A stretch of DNA of 64,000 bases, taken from NCBI RefSeq assembly GCF_002944315.1, contig NZ_CP024314.1, forward strand, positions 1,674,001-1,738,000, written 5' to 3'. Every line of letters begins with the position of its first letter. Positions within the stretch are counted from its first letter, which is position 1. The position numbers and the translations under genes were made by a program. This document shows, one piece after another, positions 36,056-44,920 of this stretch. Source of the DNA: Rhizobium sp. NXC24 (GTDB taxonomy: Bacteria > Pseudomonadota > Alphaproteobacteria > Rhizobiales > Rhizobiaceae). The notes under the pieces were generated by a model. It ran no database searches, had not been told where the DNA came from, and was given only the letters and a program-made list of their open reading frames with translations.

Positions 36056-37150
36056 ATGAAATTGACACGTCTTCAGCGTTACGAGCGGGTCTGTGGCTTA
36101 CCGCTTAGTAAGCTCGCGCCGGAATTTGGCATTTCCGGCACGGCACTGGCAGCGGTCTGCAGACAGCATCAGATTCCGTACCCCGGATCTGGCTATTGGA
36201 CACGTAAATCACTCGGGCTAGCGGCAGAGCTGCCAGTGCTGCCAGAAGCATCCAACGAAACCATTGAAATAATACCTTCGAGCCCGAAGCCACGGCAAAA
36301 GAGGTTGCTCGACGATAGCCCTGCCCGTAAGACCAAGGCCGTCAAAAAGGCCCGTCGCATGGAACATCATCCATTGCTCTCTGGTGTCGAAGAGCAATTG
36401 CGGAAGACCCGGGATATAAAAGAAGGGGAGTTTCTGCGGCCATATAAGAGAATCCTGCCCGACCTGATATCATCGGAAGCTGGCCTACCTCGTGCGCTCT
36501 CGATCGCCAACGATCTTTACCTAGCACTGGACCAAGGGGGATATCGAGTGCACATCGCCCCACCCAGCGATGAACTACATCGCACTCCCGTCAAGGAGCA
36601 GGAGGTCGAGCACAAAGATAGAAAATACGGGCGCTATCATACAGGTAGAATCTGGGGACCGGACCGGCCGACGATATTCTACATCGACACCGTGCCGATA
36701 GGACTGGCTCTCACCGAAATGACAGAGAGGGTTACGATGCGATACCTTAACGGCGATTACCACCGTGAGGACAGCAGGCTTGTCCAATCAGCCAAGCCCT
36801 GGCAGCTGACGCATTCCTGGACAACCGAGCAGGATATACCCTCCGGCCGCTTTCGGGTCATTGCCTACTCTCCAAAGAAGGGCGTCGACTGGACCCTTGG
36901 CTGGCAGGAGACGCAGCTGGAGTCGCTTAACAAGATGATCCCAAAAATCATCGAGACTTTGCAATCGTCAAAAAACAATCTGCAACGCCTTATGACAGCC
37001 GAAGATCAGGCGGCAGCCAAGCGAAAGAGAGAAAGGGAGGACGAGTGGGAACGTTACGAACGACGCGAGGATGCCCGCAAGGTCGCTCAAGCTCAAACAG
37101 ACAGTCGACAGCAGCTTGCCGAGATCATCGAGAAAGGGGCAAGGCAATGA
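36056..37150 (+). CDS. Hypothetical protein with N-terminal HTH-like domain (364 aa)
   Basis: The N-terminus (LTRLQRYERVCGLPLSKLAPEFGISGTALAAVCRQHQIPYPGSGYWTRKSLG) has the shape of a helix-turn-helix followed by the P-x-P/GYW motif seen in many accessory-island proteins of unknown role. The C-terminus is strongly charged and probably coiled coil (AAAKRKREREDEWERYERREDARKVAQAQTDSRQQL). Start chosen at ATG 36056; the frame extends to a TTG at 36035. It overlaps the next small gene by ATGA and lies upstream of the large helicase on the same strand, so a three-gene unit is likely. Function unknown. Confidence 0.65.
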   Translation: MKLTRLQRYERVCGLPLSKLAPEFGISGTALAAVCRQHQIPYPGSGYWTRKSLGLAAELPVLPEASNETIEIIPSSPKPRQKRLLDDSPARKTKAVKKARRMEHHPLLSGVEEQLRKTRDIKEGEFLRPYKRILPDLISSEAGLPRALSIANDLYLALDQGGYRVHIAPPSDELHRTPVKEQEVEHKDRKYGRYHTGRIWGPDRPTIFYIDTVPIGLALTEMTERVTMRYLNGDYHREDSRLVQSAKPWQLTHSWTTEQDIPSGRFRVIAYSPKKGVDWTLGWQETQLESLNKMIPKIIETLQSSKNNLQRLMTAEDQAAAKRKREREDEWERYERREDARKVAQAQTDSRQQLAEIIEKGARQ

Positions 37151-37329
37151 CAATCGAGCGCTTTTTCGCCGATGCCGAGGAGCGACTGAGAGGCGTTGAT
37201 GAAGAGCGCCGCCAGCGCGTGGTAGAACGGCTGACGCTTGCACGGGCAATGATGGAAAGCGTGGATCCTCTGGATTTCATCGAAAATTGGCTGGCCCCCG
37301 ACGAAAGATATCGTTCCAAATTCAGCTAG
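37147..37329 (+). CDS. Small helical protein coupled to the upstream gene (60 aa)
   Basis: ATG at 37147 overlaps the upstream stop as ATGA, the classic sign of translational coupling. The product (TIERFFADAEERLRGVDEERRQRVVERLTLARAMM...DFIENWLAPDERYRSKFS) is a charged helical hairpin without known domain. It probably acts with the 364-aa protein; the helicase gene begins 142 bases later. Confidence 0.6.
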   Translation: MTIERFFADAEERLRGVDEERRQRVVERLTLARAMMESVDPLDFIENWLAPDERYRSKFS

Positions 37330-37470
37330 CCCGCTGTGCGACTAGGAGACCCACCATCCCGGCCTGCGGCGCCAATCAACCTAAATGGGGATTTCTAAGT
37401 CTCTTCAAAACGTATCGGTTGCATGATAGCCACCTGCCGATATTCTCCCTCCTATTGTTGAGGGACTGTC

Positions 37471-40400
37471 ATGGATACTTTGGCGACTGGAAACACGCTT
37501 CGCGATCAGCTTTTGGCAGATCGGAAGAACCTTCTCGATCTCGGCACGCGAAACCGACTGATCCATTTACCGCTCCGCTCCAAAAACAACAGGATCGTGG
37601 AGATCGTCGACGAAAAATCGGTCGAGGTTTGCAGGATGTTGTCCGAAGGGCGCGGCATGACGTTCTTGCCTGGCGTCAAGCTTACAGAAGAAGAAAAGAA
37701 AGAACTTGGCCTCGATGGCGACGACATGGTTGGAGGTATCCCGCAGCCGGATGACCAAGACCTCGACGAAAAGGGCATCGCGCGCCGACACACGGATAGC
37801 CGCCTCCAAACTAGACTGACATCAGAGGGGCTGCAGAAGCGGCTCTTCGACATTTGGTACGATAGCCGCACGCTGGAAGAGGAACAGGGTGTCAACATTC
37901 TCTATTTGGCTATCGGGCTTTTGCGTTGGTTCGAAGATGACAAGTCGGATGTCGAGCGAAACGCTCCGCTAATTCTGCTGCCAGTCAAGCTCGAACGAAC
38001 ATCCGCGTCTGAGCGCTTTACGCTCAAGGGGCGTGGCGAAGCGCCGTCAACCAACCTTTCTTTGCAAGAGAAACTCAACGGGGAATTTGGCATCAAGCTT
38101 CCTGACCTTCCCGACGATGATGATCTGAATGTCGAGAAGTATCTGCAGGTTGTCTCCGAGGCCGTCTCAGCAAAATCACGTTGGAACGTGATGGCCGACG
38201 CGATAGTGCTAGGTTTCTTTTCCTTCTCGAAGTTCCTGATGTATCGAGACCTTGATCCTGAGAATTGGCCGAGTGGCGACAAGCTCGATGAGCATCCGGT
38301 TGTTGCCGGTCTGTTGCGCGACGGCTTTCCTTACCGCGATTCTATTGTTCCGGAAACTGGTCGTATTGATGAGGAGATTACACCCGAGCGCATATCGCAT
38401 GTCGTCGACGCAGATTCTTCCCAATCCATCGTCATCGAGGAAGCCACACGTGGCCATCATCTGGTCGTTAAAGGACCTCCAGGTACAGGCAAAAGCCAGA
38501 CAATTACCAATATCATCGCTTCAGCTGCCGCAGAAGGAAAGCGCGTACTGTTTGTGGCGGAGAAAATGGCCGCTCTTGAGGTCGTGCACCGGCGTCTTCG
38601 CGACTCCGGTCTCGGCGCTCTCACTTTTGAACTGCATTCGAACAAAGCGAACAAAAAAGGCGTACTGGAAGAGCTGAGAAAAACTAAGGAACTAGTTACT
38701 CGGCAGCCGAAGTCCGACGTCACCGTGATTGAGCGGCTGAAGGACATCCAGGCGACTTTGAACGGCCACGCCGACCTGATGCATATTCGGCAGGATCCGA
38801 GCGGCCTGACTCCGTTTGCCCTCATCGGCCACCTTATGCGAACGCGAGATCATGGGATCGAAGGCTTCAATCTCAAGGACCCGCATACCTGGACGCCCGC
38901 TGATTTTCTGAAGCGAGTAGATTGTTGTGACGAGCTTGCCGATCGTCTCAGAACGACCGGAGCACCGCCTGATCACCCCTGGTACGGCGTGCAGCGCGAC
39001 GCGCTAATGCCTGAGGACATCGACCGACTGTCGAAGGATGTTGGGGCTTTGCACGATGAACTCGGGGCTCTAATGGAAGCCTGCGAAACCACCCGTGCAA
39101 TTCTCGAACTCAGATCCCCCAGCACCTTGGATGATATCGGTTTGCTGATGAAGATCAGCGAGGCGGCTGTCACCTTCCCTGGCGATAGATCGAAAATGAT
39201 TGATGCCAACTGGGATGATCCCGCAGCGGTTGCGGAACTCGTCAACGAGGGGCAAAAACTGCGTGAGATAGTTGGCAAGATCGATGCCACTTTCTCGGAA
39301 GCCGCATGGGACGCGAACCCCGCGGAGACGCGATCTGCAATTGCTGCACACGGAGCCTCCCTATTCCGCTTCCTGAACGGAGGCTATCGGAGCCAGCTTT
39401 CCGTTCTTCGATCGTATATGAAGGCCGATCTACCCAAAGGGCAGAAAGCCCGGTTGGACGCCATTGATCTCCTCATGGCTGGACAGAAGCGGCGGAAGGC
39501 CATCGTTGCGCATAGCGAGCTTGGAAAATCAGTCTTTGGAAACGACTGGAAAGGCGAAGCGTCAGATTGGTCCAAGCTTTCACGGATCGTTTCGTGGGAC
39601 ATGCAATACCGCCCGGTGCTGGACGCCGAAGCCAGAACCAGGATTGCCAAGGTTTCCGATATTGCTGCTCTCAAAAACAGCCTGCTTGCTCTCGACGTTC
39701 ACTATCGTGAAGTGGTTCGGCAGTGGGGAGAATTGGTCCAATTTATCGATCTCAACGAGCTTCATGCGATTGGGAGCAATGAGCTGGCGAAAGCGCCACT
39801 CGAAACAATCCGTGCAAAGGTCGACGCCTGGCACGCGAACGTCGAAAGCATTACGAAGTGGATTTCCTTCGTCGATAGATGCCACCACGCCTCGTCCCTG
39901 GGTCTGCAGGAAATAGTCGTTGCAACGACGGCGGGCCGCCTTGATGCTGCGTCGCTTAGGCCATCCATGGAACGTGCCTACTACCAGGCAATTCGCAACG
40001 CCTTTTTCGAAAAGATGCCCGAACTCAAGCGGTTCGACGGCGATCTGCACAGTCGTACGGTCGGAAAGTTTCGAGAGCTGGAGGCCGCACGAGTTAGCCT
40101 GACACGCGAAAAGATCGTGACCAGACATGCTGAAGAATTGCCACGTGGGAACGCCGGAATCGGGCCATTGGGAGTGCTGAACGCGGAACTGGCGAAGAAG
40201 AAAAATCATCTGCCCATCCGTATGCTTTTGGAACGCGCAGGACCGGCGATCCAGCAGATCAAACCGATTTTCATGATGAGCCCACTTTCGGTGGCTCAGT
40301 TCCTGAAGCCGGGCGCGGTGGCTTTCGATCTTCTGGTCATCGACGAGGCTTCACAGGTCGAGCCCGTCGACGCACTGGGCGCCATCGCGCGTGCCAAGCA

Positions 40401-42129
40401 GGTCGTGATCGTTGGCGACGAGCGTCAGCTTCCCCCTACCCGCTTCTTCGCCAAACTGACTACCGACATTAATGAGGCTGATGAGGACGCGGAGGATGTC
40501 ACGCTACGAGCTCGCGACGCGGAATCCATTCTCGATCTCTGCCTCGCCAAGGGCATGCCCGACCGAATGTTGCGGTGGCACTATCGAAGCAAGCACCAAT
40601 CCCTCATCGCGGTTTCCAACCGAGAATTCTACGACAACCGCCTGTTTATTGTCCCTAGCCCCTACGATGCGATCGCAGGCATGGGCCTGCGGTTCAACTA
40701 TCTGCCGAATGCCCATTACGACCGGGGTAACACTCGGACGAACCCGATCGAGGCACGGACGGTTGCCGAAGCAGTCATTGCCCACGCTAGATCGAATCCG
40801 GGCCAATCGCTTGGCGTTGCAACGTTCAGCGTTGCTCAGCGGCAAGCCGTTTTGAAAGAGCTTGAACTCTTGCGACGACAGAATCCTGACGTCGAAGATT
40901 TCTTCAACAAAGTCTCGACTGAACCGTTCTTTGTGAAGAACCTGGAGAACATTCAGGGTGACGAGCGGGACGTGATTTTCATCTCGGTTGGCTATGGCCG
41001 GACCCAGCAAGGCTACATGTCCATGAGCTTTGGTCCGCTGAATAGCGATGGTGGTGAGCGGCGTCTTAACGTTTTGATCTCCCGGGCTAAATTGCGCTGC
41101 GAGGTATTCTCTTCGATTATCGGCGATGACATCGATCTTGAGCGCGTAAGGAGCCGGGGCGTCGTAGCGTTCAAACTCTTCCTGACCTTCGCTCAAACCG
41201 GAAAGTTTGGGATCGCCGAAGCGACGGGCAATGACGCGGACTCTGTATTCGAAGAGCAGGTTGGCGATCGGCTCCGGAGCTTGGGCTACGATGTCAAAAA
41301 CCAGATCGGATCGGCGGGCTTTTTCGTGGATCTCGCGATTTCCGACGCTGAAAAGCCAGGCCGGTTCGTGCTCGGCATAGAGTGCGATGGCTATCAATAC
41401 CATTCGTCGCGATCTGCAAGAGATCGCGATCGGTTGAGGCAGAATGTTCTCGAAAGCCATGGATGGATCATCCATAGGATCTGGTCGACAGATTGGTATC
41501 TGCGTCCGCAAGACGAGCTCAACAAAGTCGTTGCTGCAATCGAGTCGGCGAAGGGTGAATGGCGTGCCCGCGATGAAGATCTTGCCCGACCAAAGCAAGC
41601 AGTTCCCCTCCACTTCACCGCCGAGGAGCGGGAAGATGTCGACGTGGTAACGGCACATGCCGCGCCCGAACGGAAACAAATCTCTATACCTTACGAAGAA
41701 GCCAAAATCGCCGTTCGAAGGGACTGCGAGCCTCACGAGGTCAGTGTCGGCGAAATGGCCCGCTACGTTACCTCCGTGGTTGTTGCTGAATGTCCGATCC
41801 ATAACAGCGAAGTCGTTGTCCGCATCCGTTCTGCATGGGGCCTGGCACGAGCCGGAAATCGTATACGGGACGCAGTCGAAGCTGGTCTGTCCGCAGCGGT
41901 ACGATCCGGCTCAATCGTTGGGCATGATGGTTTCTACACGGTGGCGAACAAGGAAATCCTGATTCGAGACCGTTCCGACGCTTCCCTAAGTGTGCGTCGT
42001 CCGGAAGCGCTACCTCCTACTGAGATCGCGGCAGCGGCCATTGCCGTTTTGAAGGAAAATTTCGGGGCATCCAAGGATCAACTCGTCCTGCTAGGGTGTT
42101 CGGCTTCCTATCGACCAGCTCTCAACTGA
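37471..42129 (+). CDS. DUF4011-type SF1 helicase with Vsr-like nuclease and DUF3320, 3' frameshift
   Basis: 1,552 aa. A DUF4011-like N-terminus (LLDLGTRNRLIHLPL) leads to the split SF1 helicase core: Walker A VVKGPPGTGKSQTITN near residue 335, Walker B LLVIDEASQVEPVDALGA near 955, GDERQLPPTRF near 983 and LNVLISRAKLRCEVF near 1200. A PD-(D/E)XK/Vsr-like nuclease follows (DSVFEEQVGDRLRSLGYDV, VLGIECDGYQYHSSRSARDRDRLRQNVL), then a DUF3320-like C-terminus. Near 42090 one base appears lost: the expected A-R-V-F-G-F...QLRSVLELAIDGAVAAGQIVEKDG continues in another frame to 42212. Such helicase-nucleases occur in phage-defence islands. ATG 37471 has GAGGGA upstream. Confidence 0.88.
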   Translation: MDTLATGNTLRDQLLADRKNLLDLGTRNRLIHLPLRSKNNRIVEIVDEKSVEVCRMLSEGRGMTFLPGVKLTEEEKKELGLDGDDMVGGIPQPDDQDLDEKGIARRHTDSRLQTRLTSEGLQKRLFDIWYDSRTLEEEQGVNILYLAIGLLRWFEDDKSDVERNAPLILLPVKLERTSASERFTLKGRGEAPSTNLSLQEKLNGEFGIKLPDLPDDDDLNVEKYLQVVSEAVSAKSRWNVMADAIVLGFFSFSKFLMYRDLDPENWPSGDKLDEHPVVAGLLRDGFPYRDSIVPETGRIDEEITPERISHVVDADSSQSIVIEEATRGHHLVVKGPPGTGKSQTITNIIASAAAEGKRVLFVAEKMAALEVVHRRLRDSGLGALTFELHSNKANKKGVLEELRKTKELVTRQPKSDVTVIERLKDIQATLNGHADLMHIRQDPSGLTPFALIGHLMRTRDHGIEGFNLKDPHTWTPADFLKRVDCCDELADRLRTTGAPPDHPWYGVQRDALMPEDIDRLSKDVGALHDELGALMEACETTRAILELRSPSTLDDIGLLMKISEAAVTFPGDRSKMIDANWDDPAAVAELVNEGQKLREIVGKIDATFSEAAWDANPAETRSAIAAHGASLFRFLNGGYRSQLSVLRSYMKADLPKGQKARLDAIDLLMAGQKRRKAIVAHSELGKSVFGNDWKGEASDWSKLSRIVSWDMQYRPVLDAEARTRIAKVSDIAALKNSLLALDVHYREVVRQWGELVQFIDLNELHAIGSNELAKAPLETIRAKVDAWHANVESITKWISFVDRCHHASSLGLQEIVVATTAGRLDAASLRPSMERAYYQAIRNAFFEKMPELKRFDGDLHSRTVGKFRELEAARVSLTREKIVTRHAEELPRGNAGIGPLGVLNAELAKKKNHLPIRMLLERAGPAIQQIKPIFMMSPLSVAQFLKPGAVAFDLLVIDEASQVEPVDALGAIARAKQVVIVGDERQLPPTRFFAKLTTDINEADEDAEDVTLRARDAESILDLCLAKGMPDRMLRWHYRSKHQSLIAVSNREFYDNRLFIVPSPYDAIAGMGLRFNYLPNAHYDRGNTRTNPIEARTVAEAVIAHARSNPGQSLGVATFSVAQRQAVLKELELLRRQNPDVEDFFNKVSTEPFFVKNLENIQGDERDVIFISVGYGRTQQGYMSMSFGPLNSDGGERRLNVLISRAKLRCEVFSSIIGDDIDLERVRSRGVVAFKLFLTFAQTGKFGIAEATGNDADSVFEEQVGDRLRSLGYDVKNQIGSAGFFVDLAISDAEKPGRFVLGIECDGYQYHSSRSARDRDRLRQNVLESHGWIIHRIWSTDWYLRPQDELNKVVAAIESAKGEWRARDEDLARPKQAVPLHFTAEEREDVDVVTAHAAPERKQISIPYEEAKIAVRRDCEPHEVSVGEMARYVTSVVVAECPIHNSEVVVRIRSAWGLARAGNRIRDAVEAGLSAAVRSGSIVGHDGFYTVANKEILIRDRSDASLSVRRPEALPPTEIAAAAIAVLKENFGASKDQLVLLGCSASYRPALN

Positions 42130-42340
42130 GGTCAGTTTTAGAATTAGCTATCGATGGCGCTGTTGCTGCAGGCCAGATCGTTGAGAAGGATGGAATGCTC
42201 GTCGCACATTGAGGGCCACTGCCTAGTCAAGGGCAGCAGAGAATACAGTGTCGAAAATTGTGGTCTCCGTGTTTGTGGCCCTCACATTTTTTCGACTCCT
42301 TAGACAGTTCGATATATTTGAAACACACGAGGGGCGACAA

Positions 42341-43261
42341 TTGAGTAGACGAAGCAGCTGGATATTCGCTCTGATCGGAGCGTTTGCCTGCTCGGAGGTA
42401 TGCAACGCGGCGGATATTACACGCACACCGAGCGCTGGCGGTCTCGACATCATCCAGCTTCGCGGTGTCATGAACAGCGGCGACGAGGACGTATTCCGCA
42501 AGATTGCTGCAGAATCACAGAAGGCACTCATTGCCCTCGACAGCCAAGGCGGTTCCGTCAAAACAGGTATCGAGATCGGAAAGGCAATCCGACTTCGGGG
42601 CTTCGCAACCGTGGTCGCCTCTAACGCGCTTTGCGCCTCTGCCTGTGCGCTTACGTGGCTGGCGGGATCACCACGTTTCCTAGAGCCCAGCTCTAAACTC
42701 GGCTTTCACGCTGCATTTCGGCTGGTAGACGGTAAGGCTAGCGAGAGCGGGGTCGGAAATGCCCTCGTAGGAGCCTATCTCAACCAGATGGGGCTGTCGG
42801 AAAATGCCGTTGTTTACGTGACCTCCGCCCCGCCCGAAGGCATCGAGTGGCTTACGGCCGCAAAAGCAAAGGAAACGGGCATCGATTTTGAGATGCCGAG
42901 GTCTGATGCGCCCTCGTCCCCTCCCGGTGCAGTCGAGTTGCCAAACGATCCGCTGGCAGCCGTCGTCGGCTTTTACGGTGCGCTTGCCGTCGCGGACGGC
43001 GAGACCGCAGCTGCGTTTGTCATCCCCGACAAGCGCGGCAAAGGCCCCTTTAGTGAGGCGAATATTCATGCTTTCTATTCAGCGATGGCACGACCATTGA
43101 CCGTGACTTCGACTACCCGCCTTTCAACGAGCGACGTAAGAGTCGGCTATGAGTATAAGACGAATGCGGGACGAAACTGCCAGGGGCGTGCCGATGTCCA
43201 GACCGTATATCAATTCGGCAGAACGCTGATTTCACATATCAAAGCTTTAGACGGCTGCTGA
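42341..43261 (+). CDS. Exported ClpP/crotonase-like protein (COG3904 type)
   Basis: Predicted periplasmic protein. With the TTG start at 42341 (GAGGGG 6 bases upstream) it has a clean signal peptide ending CSEVCNA. The frame also extends to a GTG at 42248, which would add 31 residues. The ClpP-like core is seen in ALIALDSQGGSVKTGIEIGKAIR, TVVASNALCASACALTWLAGSPRF (nucleophile region S/C-A-S-A-C) and SKLGFHAAFR (His). A C-terminal region of about 110 residues is unassigned. Function unknown. Lies 129 bases beyond the repaired helicase end. Confidence 0.65.
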   Translation: MSRRSSWIFALIGAFACSEVCNAADITRTPSAGGLDIIQLRGVMNSGDEDVFRKIAAESQKALIALDSQGGSVKTGIEIGKAIRLRGFATVVASNALCASACALTWLAGSPRFLEPSSKLGFHAAFRLVDGKASESGVGNALVGAYLNQMGLSENAVVYVTSAPPEGIEWLTAAKAKETGIDFEMPRSDAPSSPPGAVELPNDPLAAVVGFYGALAVADGETAAAFVIPDKRGKGPFSEANIHAFYSAMARPLTVTSTTRLSTSDVRVGYEYKTNAGRNCQGRADVQTVYQFGRTLISHIKALDGC

Positions 43262-43543
43262 TCCGGTTCGAATACGATACATGTGGTTTTACGACGATGT
43301 TGCCAGCATACTGGGGCATCCCAATCTAGCAACACCCAAAATCGAGCAAGCCACATCCTGTAATTGTCTATTGCCATGTTGAGCAACGGCCAGCAACAAC
43401 TTGCAGCAGCCGAATAAATAAGGTTGTAACAGAATAATTTTCTCTAGCCCATGACGTGTAAGTGAGCTACAAATAGGCCCTTAGGGCATTCAATACGCAA
43501 TTTAGTCTTTTGACTTGAAAGTACTTGGCTTTTGAGGAAGGAA

Positions 43544-44008
43544 ATGTGCGTGCAAAAATTGCTCAGTCTACCACGCAAGCCAAGCGCAGCGCCTAAGATG
43601 GCCGCAACAGCCGGTTCGATTCTCTTACTGCCGTCTCCTATTGATGCTGCCCGAGCCGACAACGTGATTGATCGCGCCATATCCAATGCGCAGCCCTGCC
43701 AATCCCTGAAGTTCAATCCGGGCATCACCAAAACTGAAGTCGACAAGTTCGAGTCCATGGATGTGAAAGCAGCCCCGATAGCTATTCAAGGAAATGCAGC
43801 GACGATGAGCTTGGATGCCTCCTAGGCCAGCGAGACGTCAGACGCGGCGCCCGCGTGTCAGCCAGGATGCATTTTGAGGCGCAAGTCGACTTGGAAAGTT
43901 GCGCGCTGACGAACGATGACGCGCAGCTTTTGCGGACAGGCGGCAATCGGTTTTGTTTTGACGGCGGCAGGCATAATCAGTTCAACTTTGAGGCACTTAA
44001 GTTAAAGG
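43544..44008 (+). pseudogene. Small secreted protein gene, frameshifted and split by IS66 no. 2 (5' part)
   Basis: Begins with ATG 43544 (GAGG 6 bases upstream) and a hydrophobic, signal-like N-terminus (AATAGSILLLPSPIDAARA). At 43823 it meets a stop, while another frame carries the coding-like continuation SARMHFEAQVDLESCALTNDDAQLLRTGGNRFCFDGG up to the IS at 44009. So there is one frameshift near 43815-43830 plus the IS insertion. The remainder of the gene is beyond the IS at 46845. No family recognised; paired cysteines suggest an exported protein. Confidence 0.5.
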
Positions 44009-44097
44009 GTACGCATCCGAGTTGGGCCGCATTGTGCAGTGAGTGAGAGTGTGGATGCTCTGTCTATATAGACGGCAATATAGACGGTGCTTCACAC

Positions 44098-44526
44098 ATG
44101 GACTTGAGGAATGATCTCACCGGGCATTTCAGCCGGATGGAGATTGTCGATAGCGGGCGTCGCCGGCGTTTCACGGATGAAGCGAAGCTGGCGATCGTGG
44201 CTGAGAGTTATAACGGCCCGCGACAGGTGACGGCCACGGCGCAGCGTCATGGGATCACGCGCTGGCAGTTGAATGCCTGGCGCAGGGCCGCGCGGGAAGG
44301 ACGGCTTGTCCCCCGCTCGGCGAACGGATTTGTTCCAGCGATCGTTGTTACCGAGCCTAATGTTGCGAATACGCCACCTGCGGCGACTGTCGCTGTGCCG
44401 CCTTCTGTCACCGCGCCCGGTCGCATGGAGGTGGTGAGTGCGAACGGCCGGCGTGTGATCGTCGGTCGGGATGTCGACGTGGACGTCCTGCTGCGGCTCA
44501 TTTGTGGTCTGGAGACGTTGCGATGA
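44098..44526 (+). CDS. tnpA: IS66 family accessory protein TnpA
   Basis: 142-aa protein with a helix-turn-helix region (RRRRFTDEAKLAIVAESYNGPRQVTATAQRHGITRWQLNAWRRAAREG). Different subtype from that of element no. 1. Stop overlaps tnpB by ATGA at 44523-44526. Confidence 0.9.
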   Translation: MDLRNDLTGHFSRMEIVDSGRRRRFTDEAKLAIVAESYNGPRQVTATAQRHGITRWQLNAWRRAAREGRLVPRSANGFVPAIVVTEPNVANTPPAATVAVPPSVTAPGRMEVVSANGRRVIVGRDVDVDVLLRLICGLETLR

Positions 44527-44873
44527 ACCCGTTTCCGATGGGAACGGGGGTCAAGGTGTGGCTGGCGACGGGACATACAGACATGCGGTGCGGCTTTCCT
44601 TCGCTGGCCCTTCGGGTGCAGGAGGTGTTGAAACATGACCCTCTGGGCGGTCATCTGTTCTGCTTCAGGGGTCGACGAGGTGATCTGGTAAAATTAATTT
44701 GGCATGACGGCCAAGGCGCCTGCCTGTTCACGAAAAAATTGGAGCGCGGGCGGTTTATCTGGCCCAATGTTGAAGGCGGCGCCGTCGCGATCTCGGCCGC
44801 ACAGCTTTCTTATTTGCTGTCGGGAATTGACTGGCGGGCGCCGCAGGAAACCTGGCGTCCGACACGGGTTTGA
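44523..44873 (+). CDS. tnpB: IS66 family accessory protein TnpB
   Basis: 116-aa IS66 Orf2 type: VWLATGHTDMRCGFPSLALRVQEVL, LFCFRGRRGDLVKLIWHDGQGACLFTKKLERGRF. ATG 44523 lies in the ATGA overlap with tnpA. A longer frame from 44502 is unlikely. Confidence 0.93.
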   Translation: MNPFPMGTGVKVWLATGHTDMRCGFPSLALRVQEVLKHDPLGGHLFCFRGRRGDLVKLIWHDGQGACLFTKKLERGRFIWPNVEGGAVAISAAQLSYLLSGIDWRAPQETWRPTRV

Positions 44874-44920
44874 GCGCCTTCTTCATTGAATTTGTTCAGG
44901 AAATATGCTCTAAAATTTGC

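Noticed and set aside
40504..41802. 432-aa minus-strand open frame
   Set aside because: Antisense to the helicase-nuclease gene, whose conserved motifs fall in the same stretch.
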